Shown piece by piece: positions 32,784 through 39,507 of a stretch of 39,507 bases of DNA. Positions within the stretch are counted from its first letter, which is position 1. Every line of letters starts with the position of its first letter. This stretch comes from CAYUVH01 sp964448135 (lineage in GTDB: Bacteria; Verrucomicrobiota; Verrucomicrobiia; Limisphaerales; UBA8199), in the NCBI GenBank assembly GCA_964448135.1, contig CAYUVH010000043.1:1-39507 (forward strand), read 5' to 3'. The notes beneath the pieces are model-generated. The model had not been told where the DNA came from, did not search any database, and worked only from the letters and a program-made list of their open reading frames with translations. The translations under genes and the position numbers were made by a program.

Positions 32784-35700
32784 GCGGCAAGACGGAGTTC
32801 CCAACCTTGGCGGAAAAATTCGAGCGGCAAGGGAATGATGACATCGTCACGTGGCGGCAACGCGGCGCCGCCACCCTCGGTTTCATACACCGGAATGCCG
32901 TTGCGCTTGTTAAATCCTTTCATGGAGTCGCGGATTTTCGGCGCGCGGGCTTTAAGGTGAGTTTGAACCTCCTCCAGCAACGGATCGATTTTGGTTTGGA
33001 GGGAGGCAATGGCTTCCTGCTCCAAAGCCGCCCGGGCCGCCGGATCGCCCAGGTTGATGTTCTTCAATTCCGCGAGTCGCTTCACCCGCGCCGGCAGGTG
33101 CATCCGGATGTACGCTTCACGGATGGCCTCGCTGGCTTCCTTGGATTTGGTGCCATTAAAAAAGAAGTTTTCGATCTCCTTGACCGTCGGCTCCGCGCCC
33201 TGGAATGTCAGCGCTTCCTCGCCGATGATCAGCTTGCGATACGTCGTCTCCGAATAGGACAGCAGTTCCTTGCCCTGGGTCCGGCCCACGGCTTTGGCAT
33301 ACCAATGATCGCGCCCAAAAACGCCGTCAATGGTATAGGGCGAATCCCGCACCAATTCCTCCTTGTTGAGTTTGATCGCCTTCTCGAGCTGCTCCCGGTT
33401 TTCCTGCAACACCTTCTCCAGTGCCTCCCGATTTTCCGCGGTTGCCTGTGCCAGTGCCTTTTCATTCTCCAGCACCGCCTTTCTCATATTGTTCTCGTAT
33501 TCGAACAGCGACCGGCGCATCCGGGAGCCGGTCACATCGGCCATGCCGGCATCGATCGGCACGAAATGTCCCTCCGCCGTGATGATGTAGTTGTCGAGTT
33601 TGCGGTCGAAATCTCCCAGCAGCGTCGCCAGCGCGCGATGCCGCGCCAGTTCCTCCCGGTAAAGAAAAACATCGGCGGTGGTCATTTCGGCCAGCGGCGT
33701 TCCTTTCACCTTGCGCATGACATAGTAAGCTTCCACCGCGCGGTTGTTGGCGTCATAGACAATCCGCGCTTCCATCACCGGCACATCAAAACCCATCGCC
33801 CGCGCCAGCTGTTCGTGGATGAGGTTGTTTTGCACGTCCTCCAGGATATCGATCTCCACGTCCTCCACGATTTCCTTGAACCCGCCCGGCACCTGCGGAT
33901 CGGCGACCCGGACCGTGCGTTTGAATTCATGCTGAATCTTTTTGACGAACAGATCGGGATGGCCCTCGACGTCATAGACAGTGGACATGGCGCCGGAGGT
34001 GACCTTGGGTTTCAGCATCCCCGGCGTGCTCAACACCTCCTCCACGGTCGCGGCGGGAATGGCTTCGCCGATGCTGAGCGCCTTCGCGGGTACGTTGCGT
34101 TTCGCGCGTTGTAGCTCATTCGCGAGCATGCGCAACGAATGGATGCGTTCAATGACCATCTCGTCTGCCTCGAGGATGGTGCCATTGCGAATCCCTTCCT
34201 GAATGGCGATGAGTCTGTCCTCGGCCAGCCGGTATTGCCCGTTCTCCAAGGCTTGCATCGCCTGGGCCGTTTGAGAGGTCTCCCGCACCGGCGGATTGAT
34301 CAAATATCCTCCGACCGGGTCCCTCGCCTCCTCCGGCAACACGCGTTTTGAACTCGCCGGCGCTTCCGGATTGCGACCCGGCGCGCGGCGTGGCTTCGGT
34401 TTGGCGGCGGCTGCGCCGGGTGTCGGCTGGCCGGTGACCGGACCATTGCGCGCGATTGGTTTTCCCGCCGGAGTAGTCGGTTTGTTGCCGGCAGGTTGGC
34501 CGGCGGTGCCTGCGTTGGCGGGAGTAGCGGGCGCGCCTCCAGGTGGCCCCGGAGTAACTGGATCGGTCTTGGCGCCATTGAGCGGGTCGGGCGTGCCTGC
34601 GATCTCCACGGGCTCGACCGGTGCCGCATCCGGCAAATGGAACTGCTCGGTCGGGGTGCCTTCGACCACAGGCGGACGCGATGGCGGGGAGGAAGGTCGG
34701 GGAGGATTCGGTTCGGTTCGGGCGGCGTTAAGCGCATCAGCGACTTCTTTCTGCTCGCGCAGGGTCTGCTGCGTGGCTTTGACTTCCGCCTTGATCGCCG
34801 GATTGAGTTCGGTCGCCGCTTTCAACGCGCCATTGTCCACGCCGCTGCGAATGCTTTCGGCGGCGGCGTTGATGGCGATGGCCGCGTTCTCGCTGGCGTA
34901 GGCACCCGGGGTAAGCTTGCGCCAGTCTGAACCGAAGTAGCGGTTCAGCATGTCGAAATCCGGGTTGGAAAGCTTCTGTCCGGCTTTGACGCGCGCGAGC
35001 AGTTCTTCCAGTTCAAAGGCACTTCTTTCCACAGCGGCGAGGCGCTTGAGGTGAACCTGCGTGGCCGGGAGATATTCGGAAATGATGACCTGCGCCACGC
35101 GTTGCGGCGGAATGCCGCGCGCTTCGAGCAGCGTCTTGAGCAAGGGGGTGTCGCCCGCAAACATCATCGCCGCCTGCACCAGCATGGCGGCTTTGTGGCC
35201 CACGAGATGCTCGGTCGCACCCACGCTGACGACGCCGAACGTCAGGGCCCCACTGATCTTGCCGACCGTCCAGATGGCCTGGTCCATGGCGCCGAGCCCC
35301 GCCTGGTATCTTTCCAAACGTACCAGCGCGTCGGCGATTTGTTTGCCGCGCTCGGTGGCCCCCACGGCGCTGATCGCGCGCGTGACGCCCACGGCCGCGG
35401 CGACCTGCTCGGTGCCGGACTTCACCACGCCAAGCTGCTGCAAGTCGCTGATCATCGCCGACTCCGCCTTCGTCCACATGAGGCTGGACGTCCGCCCGGC
35501 AGTGCCGGCTTTGGCCAAAGGGAGGCCCAGCGTGAACAGGTTGAACGGACTCGTGAGGTCACCGTACCATTCGATCCACGTGTTGCTTACGTCCGCGGAA
35601 TCCCAGTAGCCCTGGCTCTGCCCGGCGAGCAGCGCTTCGTCGTTGCCGCTCATCAAGGCCTGCACGTCGGGAAGCTTCATCGCTTCGCGCACCGCCACGC

Positions 35701-38476
35701 CCATGTTCGCCGCGTCCTGGTCGGACAACGGACTGCCATCGCGCGGATTGTACAGTCCCAGGGTGTCCGCGATCTGCCGGCTCGTCAGTTGCTGCATCTG
35801 CGCGAACGTCACGCCTTTCTTCCGCAGCAGCCGCATCGTGTGCAGGCCGACAAAGGCTGTGGTCATTTGCCGTTCGGTCGTGGCCAGCAAATCCGCTTCC
35901 GCCGCCGGCTTCCCATAGAACGCGGAGAACGAACCAAACAATCCCGTCGTGAATGCCGCCCAGGCTTCCTCGCCATAAACCCCGATGCGCGTCGCCATCC
36001 AGTCCAACCGGTTGGTGCTGCTGACAATGATGTCTGTGTCGGTGAAGCCGCGCTCCATCAGGTAACCGTAGAAATGCCGGCGCGCGTCGGCGATCGCGCC
36101 CTGGGATTTGTCGATCGCGCGTTGCAGAAAAGTGCATTCGACATCCCCGAGAATTTTTACGCAGAGGAAGTTGTTCGTCTCGATGCTCAGCCCGCGCCGC
36201 AGTGCCTTCATCGCGCCGATCGCGTCGCCGGTCATGAGGAGCAGTTGCGCTTCGGCGGCGCGCGTGCTGGCGGATTCGCCATGAATGGCCGAGTCCTCGA
36301 TGGCTTTGCGCAGGAATTCGACGTCGCTGATGCTCTGCGCGATGTCCAGCGGCGCCCGGTCGCGCTCGTCGCGATAGCGCTTCTTCCACAGCGTCAACTC
36401 GGGATGCTCGGGCCCGCCATACTTTTGATATCCCTCATCGACCTTGGCCAGGATGACCTCGTAGGCGGCGGTTGCCTCCTTGGTGTAATCGCTGATGGCG
36501 GCGCGATGGCGCGCGATCTGGCCGGCGATTTCGGCGACCTTTTGTTGCATCCGCTGCTTCATCTCCGGCGAGGTTTCCACCGCCGTGTTCACGGAGCCGC
36601 GTTTGCTGGCCGGGAGGAGATTGCCGAAGTTCACCGGCGCGAGGATGCTATCGCTCCATTCCCAAACCTTGTCCTTGGTGTTCCAGACCCGTTGGGCGCC
36701 GCGCCAGGGGGGTAGGCCGGAATCGGGCTGCAGCACGAAGAGCAGGCGGTCGCGCGATTGCAACAGGCCCGGCAGCGGCACCCCGGCCTGCACCGCCTGG
36801 ATTTGTGCGCCCATCGCCTTGGGAATCTGTTCGCCCAGCACCCCGGCGAGCTGCACATACCACTTCCAAAATTCATCCACCTCCTTCACGACCGTCGGCT
36901 CGCCGGCCACCGCCTTGCTCGCGACCACCCTTTCGTCCACCTCGCGAAGCCGCTTGTAGTAAGCCACGATGTTCCAGGGGCCCGCCTCGTAACTGGCGAT
37001 CGCCACGGGACCCGCGGGATATTTCTTGGGCACCTCCTCATTCCAGGCGTAGCAGTGATAAACTTCGCCCGCTTTCGGCAACGGCTGGTCCTTGGGATAC
37101 CAAACCGGCTTGAACCATTCAGCAGAGTCGGGCCCGTAATCGCGGAGAAAGCGCGTGCGATATTCAGCCAGCCCCGCCGCGTCCGGCGCATCGACGGTGG
37201 ACGGCGTGACACCCCACCACACAAAGGCGCGCCCTCCCCGGCTCTGCTCATTGCCCAGCCCCGCCGGCAAAGGCACGAACCACGAATACGTCGGCCCCGG
37301 ATCGCTGGGCTGGTAGTTCGGCTTCCTGATCAGCTTCTTCGCGCGGTTTCCGCTGACGGTCAGTTCCGCCCAACTCCAGTCCGGGAACGTCTGCGGAAAT
37401 GTGATCTTCCATTCGTTGACGTACTCCCAGACCGTGTCCCAACCAGAATCGTCGAGTTCATTGCCATCCGGCAGGCGGCCGGTGAAGGATTTCTCTCCCA
37501 CGCGCACGGAGACGACGCGGCCATTGACCGCCGGCGCGGGCGCATCGTAAGTGCGCGCCCAGCTTTGCTGATACGATTCCCGTTTCTTCTGGATCCGCTC
37601 CCGCTGCTGGTCGCGGAGCGTTGCTTCGATGTGATCGAACTCCCAACCATCCCGGCGCAACGTGAAGGGCAGCGCCACCGTCGTCGTCCAAAAGAACTTG
37701 TCGTCCAGCATGTTCGCGGAGCGCTTGCCGTTCTTGAACAAGTACGCGATCTCGTCGCTCGAAACCCCGCGATCGCCGCGCGCCACCACGATGTCCACGT
37801 AAAACGTGCCGTGCAGCGTCGTCCGCATCGGCTCCTTCTTCGGCCACATCCCCCGCGAATCGAACCCCAGCCACAGGATGTGGGTGCCGGGCTCGGCCGG
37901 GTTGAGTTGAATGGAGTTTCCCGAATCGGCGAACGGCTTGTGGGGACCGATTTCGCCGGCAACCTTGACCGATTCAGCCCGCGAGGTGCGCTTCCCATCG
38001 GCCGAAGTCACCAGCGAGGAAATCGTCGGCAGCGGCAAGTTCGGTTCCCATTGAAAAGCTCCGCCGGAACCCGAACGAATGGACCCCACGGCCGGTTGAC
38101 GTCCGTCCGCGCGATAAAAACCGTAGTGCCCGGCGTAGAGATTCGGCTGCTCCCCCCCGCCGGTTGGCGAAGTGTCCCACACCAGCGACGCACTCCACGT
38201 CACCGTAGCCGGCCCGCCATCCAGCCGCACCTCAAACGGCACGTGCAACGCGAAGGGTTCATCGTAAAACGGCGCCTCCGTCCCGTCCTTCGTCGGTCGG
38301 ACGCGTTCCTGCCGGGAATTATCCGTGAGATTCGTGACGACCGACTCCACGCCTTTGGTAAGAAACGCGGGTGGTCCCTTTGCCAGCGGCGGACTGGCTG
38401 CGTAAGCGGAAAGAGATAGCGACAACGCTAGCGAAAACAGCAACCCCAGTCTCCCGGCGATGTGACCCACATTCAT
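32780..38476 (-). CDS. giant exported protein with C-terminal protein-kinase-like domain
   Basis: An 1898-residue protein. From the ATG at 38476 a Sec signal is seen (LGLLFSLALSLSLSAYA, cleavage near 26). Residues to about 900 are mixed beta and alpha and unrecognised. A helical, Ala-rich segment at about 930-1130 has hydrophobic patches but no clear membrane helices. A Pro/Ala/Gly linker spans about 1262-1380. The kinase-like part, about 1485-1650, has Gly1495-x-x-Ser1498-x-Val1500, Lys1512/Lys1513 in LFVKKIQ, Glu1555 in IHEQLARAMG, a hinge-like YYVMRKVKGTPLAEM, then Asp1624-x-Lys1626-x-x-Asn1629 and Asp1642-Ala-Gly1644, with exactly the kinase spacing of 5 and 13. From 1660 an 11-residue repeat forms a coiled coil. 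The ATG is preferred over a TTG 19 codons upstream. Likely function: an exported phosphotransferase or pseudokinase. Alternative: a polymorphic toxin-like protein. Confidence 0.8.
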   Translation of the reverse strand: MNVGHIAGRLGLLFSLALSLSLSAYAASPPLAKGPPAFLTKGVESVVTNLTDNSRQERVRPTKDGTEAPFYDEPFALHVPFEVRLDGGPATVTWSASLVWDTSPTGGGEQPNLYAGHYGFYRADGRQPAVGSIRSGSGGAFQWEPNLPLPTISSLVTSADGKRTSRAESVKVAGEIGPHKPFADSGNSIQLNPAEPGTHILWLGFDSRGMWPKKEPMRTTLHGTFYVDIVVARGDRGVSSDEIAYLFKNGKRSANMLDDKFFWTTTVALPFTLRRDGWEFDHIEATLRDQQRERIQKKRESYQQSWARTYDAPAPAVNGRVVSVRVGEKSFTGRLPDGNELDDSGWDTVWEYVNEWKITFPQTFPDWSWAELTVSGNRAKKLIRKPNYQPSDPGPTYSWFVPLPAGLGNEQSRGGRAFVWWGVTPSTVDAPDAAGLAEYRTRFLRDYGPDSAEWFKPVWYPKDQPLPKAGEVYHCYAWNEEVPKKYPAGPVAIASYEAGPWNIVAYYKRLREVDERVVASKAVAGEPTVVKEVDEFWKWYVQLAGVLGEQIPKAMGAQIQAVQAGVPLPGLLQSRDRLLFVLQPDSGLPPWRGAQRVWNTKDKVWEWSDSILAPVNFGNLLPASKRGSVNTAVETSPEMKQRMQQKVAEIAGQIARHRAAISDYTKEATAAYEVILAKVDEGYQKYGGPEHPELTLWKKRYRDERDRAPLDIAQSISDVEFLRKAIEDSAIHGESASTRAAEAQLLLMTGDAIGAMKALRRGLSIETNNFLCVKILGDVECTFLQRAIDKSQGAIADARRHFYGYLMERGFTDTDIIVSSTNRLDWMATRIGVYGEEAWAAFTTGLFGSFSAFYGKPAAEADLLATTERQMTTAFVGLHTMRLLRKKGVTFAQMQQLTSRQIADTLGLYNPRDGSPLSDQDAANMGVAVREAMKLPDVQALMSGNDEALLAGQSQGYWDSADVSNTWIEWYGDLTSPFNLFTLGLPLAKAGTAGRTSSLMWTKAESAMISDLQQLGVVKSGTEQVAAAVGVTRAISAVGATERGKQIADALVRLERYQAGLGAMDQAIWTVGKISGALTFGVVSVGATEHLVGHKAAMLVQAAMMFAGDTPLLKTLLEARGIPPQRVAQVIISEYLPATQVHLKRLAAVERSAFELEELLARVKAGQKLSNPDFDMLNRYFGSDWRKLTPGAYASENAAIAINAAAESIRSGVDNGALKAATELNPAIKAEVKATQQTLREQKEVADALNAARTEPNPPRPSSPPSRPPVVEGTPTEQFHLPDAAPVEPVEIAGTPDPLNGAKTDPVTPGPPGGAPATPANAGTAGQPAGNKPTTPAGKPIARNGPVTGQPTPGAAAAKPKPRRAPGRNPEAPASSKRVLPEEARDPVGGYLINPPVRETSQTAQAMQALENGQYRLAEDRLIAIQEGIRNGTILEADEMVIERIHSLRMLANELQRAKRNVPAKALSIGEAIPAATVEEVLSTPGMLKPKVTSGAMSTVYDVEGHPDLFVKKIQHEFKRTVRVADPQVPGGFKEIVEDVEIDILEDVQNNLIHEQLARAMGFDVPVMEARIVYDANNRAVEAYYVMRKVKGTPLAEMTTADVFLYREELARHRALATLLGDFDRKLDNYIITAEGHFVPIDAGMADVTGSRMRRSLFEYENNMRKAVLENEKALAQATAENREALEKVLQENREQLEKAIKLNKEELVRDSPYTIDGVFGRDHWYAKAVGRTQGKELLSYSETTYRKLIIGEEALTFQGAEPTVKEIENFFFNGTKSKEASEAIREAYIRMHLPARVKRLAELKNINLGDPAARAALEQEAIASLQTKIDPLLEEVQTHLKARAPKIRDSMKGFNKRNGIPVYETEGGGAALPPRDDVIIPLPLEFFRQGWELRLAA

Positions 38477-38766
38477 TGACACGCTTTTGGCGAGGTGATC
38501 GGCAAACAATAATCCGCGAATCCTGATCGTCAAGACCCAAGCCGGAGTTCATGCGCTTTGCATTCCGCACGGGGCAAAATTGGAGGCTTGCACGTTGCAT
38601 CGCGGCCACAAGGGTTTTGTCCGCCAACGGCGCCTCGAGCAGCCTCCCAGCCGGCTTTTAACGCCCGGCACGTTCTTAGCTAGGTAACCATCATGTGGGC
38701 CGTCGCGGGCACGATGTCCGCCGACAGCACACCGCACCTGACCACAAATAACACAGCAACCATCTT
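38477..38766. other. divergent intergenic region
   Basis: A 290-bp spacer between the giant kinase-like gene (minus) and the BON lipoprotein gene (plus). No coding signal is apparent and no convincing promoter hexamers were located, though both promoters are expected here. Confidence 0.4.
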
Positions 38767-39150
38767 ATGAAAAAGCTCATGACCAAAACCTGTCTGCCCC
38801 TCGCACTGGCCCTCCTGACCCTCGGCGGAATTGCGGGCTGCACCCATCCCGGCAACCAATACACCCGCAGCACCGGCGAATACATCGATGACCACGGCAT
38901 CGCCTCGCGAGTGAAAAGCGCCCTGAAAGACGACGCTGTCTACAAATACGAAGATGTCAACGTGACCTCCTTCCGCGGCACTGTGCAACTCTCCGGCTTC
39001 GTCCCCACCGATGAACAGAAGACCCGCGCCGCAGACCTCGCCTCCCACGTCCAGGGCGTCCTCCAAGTCCAGAACAACATCACCCTGACCCCGAAGCCCC
39101 TCGGCGAACCCACCCAAAAACCCGCTCCCGAGACCAGCTCGATCAAATAA
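38767..39150 (+). CDS. BON domain lipoprotein
   Basis: A 127-residue lipoprotein. The signal (about 1-24) ends in a lipobox, GIAGC, with Cys25. The mature protein holds a single BON domain (about 40-110: GIASRVKSALKDD, VNVTSFRGTVQLSGFV, ADLASHVQGVLQVQNNI), the pattern of OsmY-like osmotic or membrane-stress proteins, which typically have two BON copies. BON domains are thought to bind phospholipid or cell-envelope material. The Thr/Pro/Lys-rich tail (residues 111-127) is unstructured. It is a stand-alone gene and divergent from the giant gene. Family function is firm to the level of envelope stress; the exact role is not. Confidence 0.9.
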   Translation: MKKLMTKTCLPLALALLTLGGIAGCTHPGNQYTRSTGEYIDDHGIASRVKSALKDDAVYKYEDVNVTSFRGTVQLSGFVPTDEQKTRAADLASHVQGVLQVQNNITLTPKPLGEPTQKPAPETSSIK

Positions 39151-39159
39151 CTCCTGCTG

Positions 39160-39175
39160 GCCTGACCGGTCAGGC
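39160..39175 (+). terminator. weak hairpin after the BON lipoprotein gene
   Basis: GCCTGA, loop CCGG, TCAGGC: a perfect 16-base palindrome beginning 10 bases after the stop codon. The stem is 6 bp and there is no U-run, so a factor-dependent or non-terminator role is possible. Confidence 0.4.
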
Positions 39176-39507
39176 GACATCGCGACGGCGCCACCCCGGG
39201 GGTTAGGTCAGCATCGGCCACGAAGATGGCGTTCGCTACACTGCCCTCTTTCAAATCTCAAATTTGAAATTAAGCCGCTGCCGCCATCCAAGCACTTGAC
39301 GAATCCCCTGCAGTGATTTAAATGACTGGCGGTAGGAGGACGTGATTCCTGTTCGAGTTGCGAATCATCGTCAAAGCACAGTGGTTCTTTGACATCAGCA
39401 TTACCGCGCTCACTCGCGGAGCAGAACGAAGTACATCGGAAGCGGGGCGGCCACGCCGGCCCGAGCCGGTATCCTTGCAAGTTCTACGCTCGGCTGGGGC
39501 GCTGCTC
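39176..39507. other. terminal gene-free stretch
   Basis: No gene, tRNA or promoter could be supported in the last 332 bases. Bases 39251-39272 contain an AT-rich dyad with TCAAATTTGA (a 10-bp palindrome). A minus-strand frame at 39208-39480 has no family resemblance and is not called. Confidence 0.5.

Noticed and set aside
35051..38419. 554- and 553-residue plus-strand frames opposite the giant gene
   Set aside because: Same antisense composition (Arg/His/Ala-rich), no motifs; the minus-strand frame has a signal peptide and kinase-like motifs.
39208..39480. 90-residue minus-strand frame at the window end
   Set aside because: No family likeness, no ribosome-binding site, and codon use unlike the certain genes.

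Overview
The window looks like chromosomal DNA of a GC-rich bacterium of the phylum Verrucomicrobiota, probably near the Pedosphaera/Limisphaerales group. This is an inference. It rests on two secreted sulfatases, long secreted proteins that share a C-terminal beta-rich module, a MoxR/DUF58/VWA (Bat-like) gene cluster, H-x(n)-DG pseudopilin-like modules, and dispersed GGAGAGGG-type palindromes between genes. There is no rRNA, phage, transposase or CRISPR array. One tRNA gene, tRNA-Gln(UUG), is present.

Layout. 1-300: non-coding, with AT-rich short repeats and perhaps the last codons of an upstream gene. 301-3514: a pirin-type bicupin, a RarD/EamA transporter and adenosine deaminase, the last flanked by two inverted copies of a palindromic repeat. 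3581-13619: a mixed set of envelope and secreted genes (Ig-like surface protein, two sulfatases, DUF2314 protein, small membrane protein, secreted alpha/beta esterase, tRNA-Gln, lipoprotein). It includes an 870-bp gene-free stretch with a 12-bp tandem repeat and hairpins. 13630-27832 (all minus strand): a coiled-coil membrane protein, then a tightly coupled run of MoxR ATPase, DUF58, BatA-like VWA, iron-type ABC solute-binding lipoprotein, a fused ABC permease/NHL-propeller protein and a large VWA/GATase-like membrane protein, then a CPBP protease and a DUF3592 protein. 28086-30691: a secreted kelch-like protein, DUF1294 and an FmdB-type zinc ribbon. 30832-38476 (minus strand): a three-gene set made of a 1898-residue Sec-exported protein ending in a protein-kinase-like domain, followed by two paralogous exported PDZ proteins. 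38767-39150: a BON-domain lipoprotein. The rest is non-coding.

Two systems stand out. The first is the MoxR-Bat run, where consecutive genes overlap by 4-8 bases and an ABC solute-binding protein plus permease sit inside it without an ABC ATPase. The permease is fused to an NHL beta-propeller through an internal lipoprotein-type signal, and its C-terminus is partly translated from a repeat element. The second is the 1898-residue exported protein. Its C-terminal region shows a D-x-K-x-x-N motif, a D-x-G thirteen residues later, a glycine-rich-loop-like segment, a lysine and a helix C glutamate, with kinase-like spacing, directly followed by an 11-residue coiled-coil repeat. It overlaps the first of two exported paralogues that pair a pseudopilin-like head with a PDZ-like tail.
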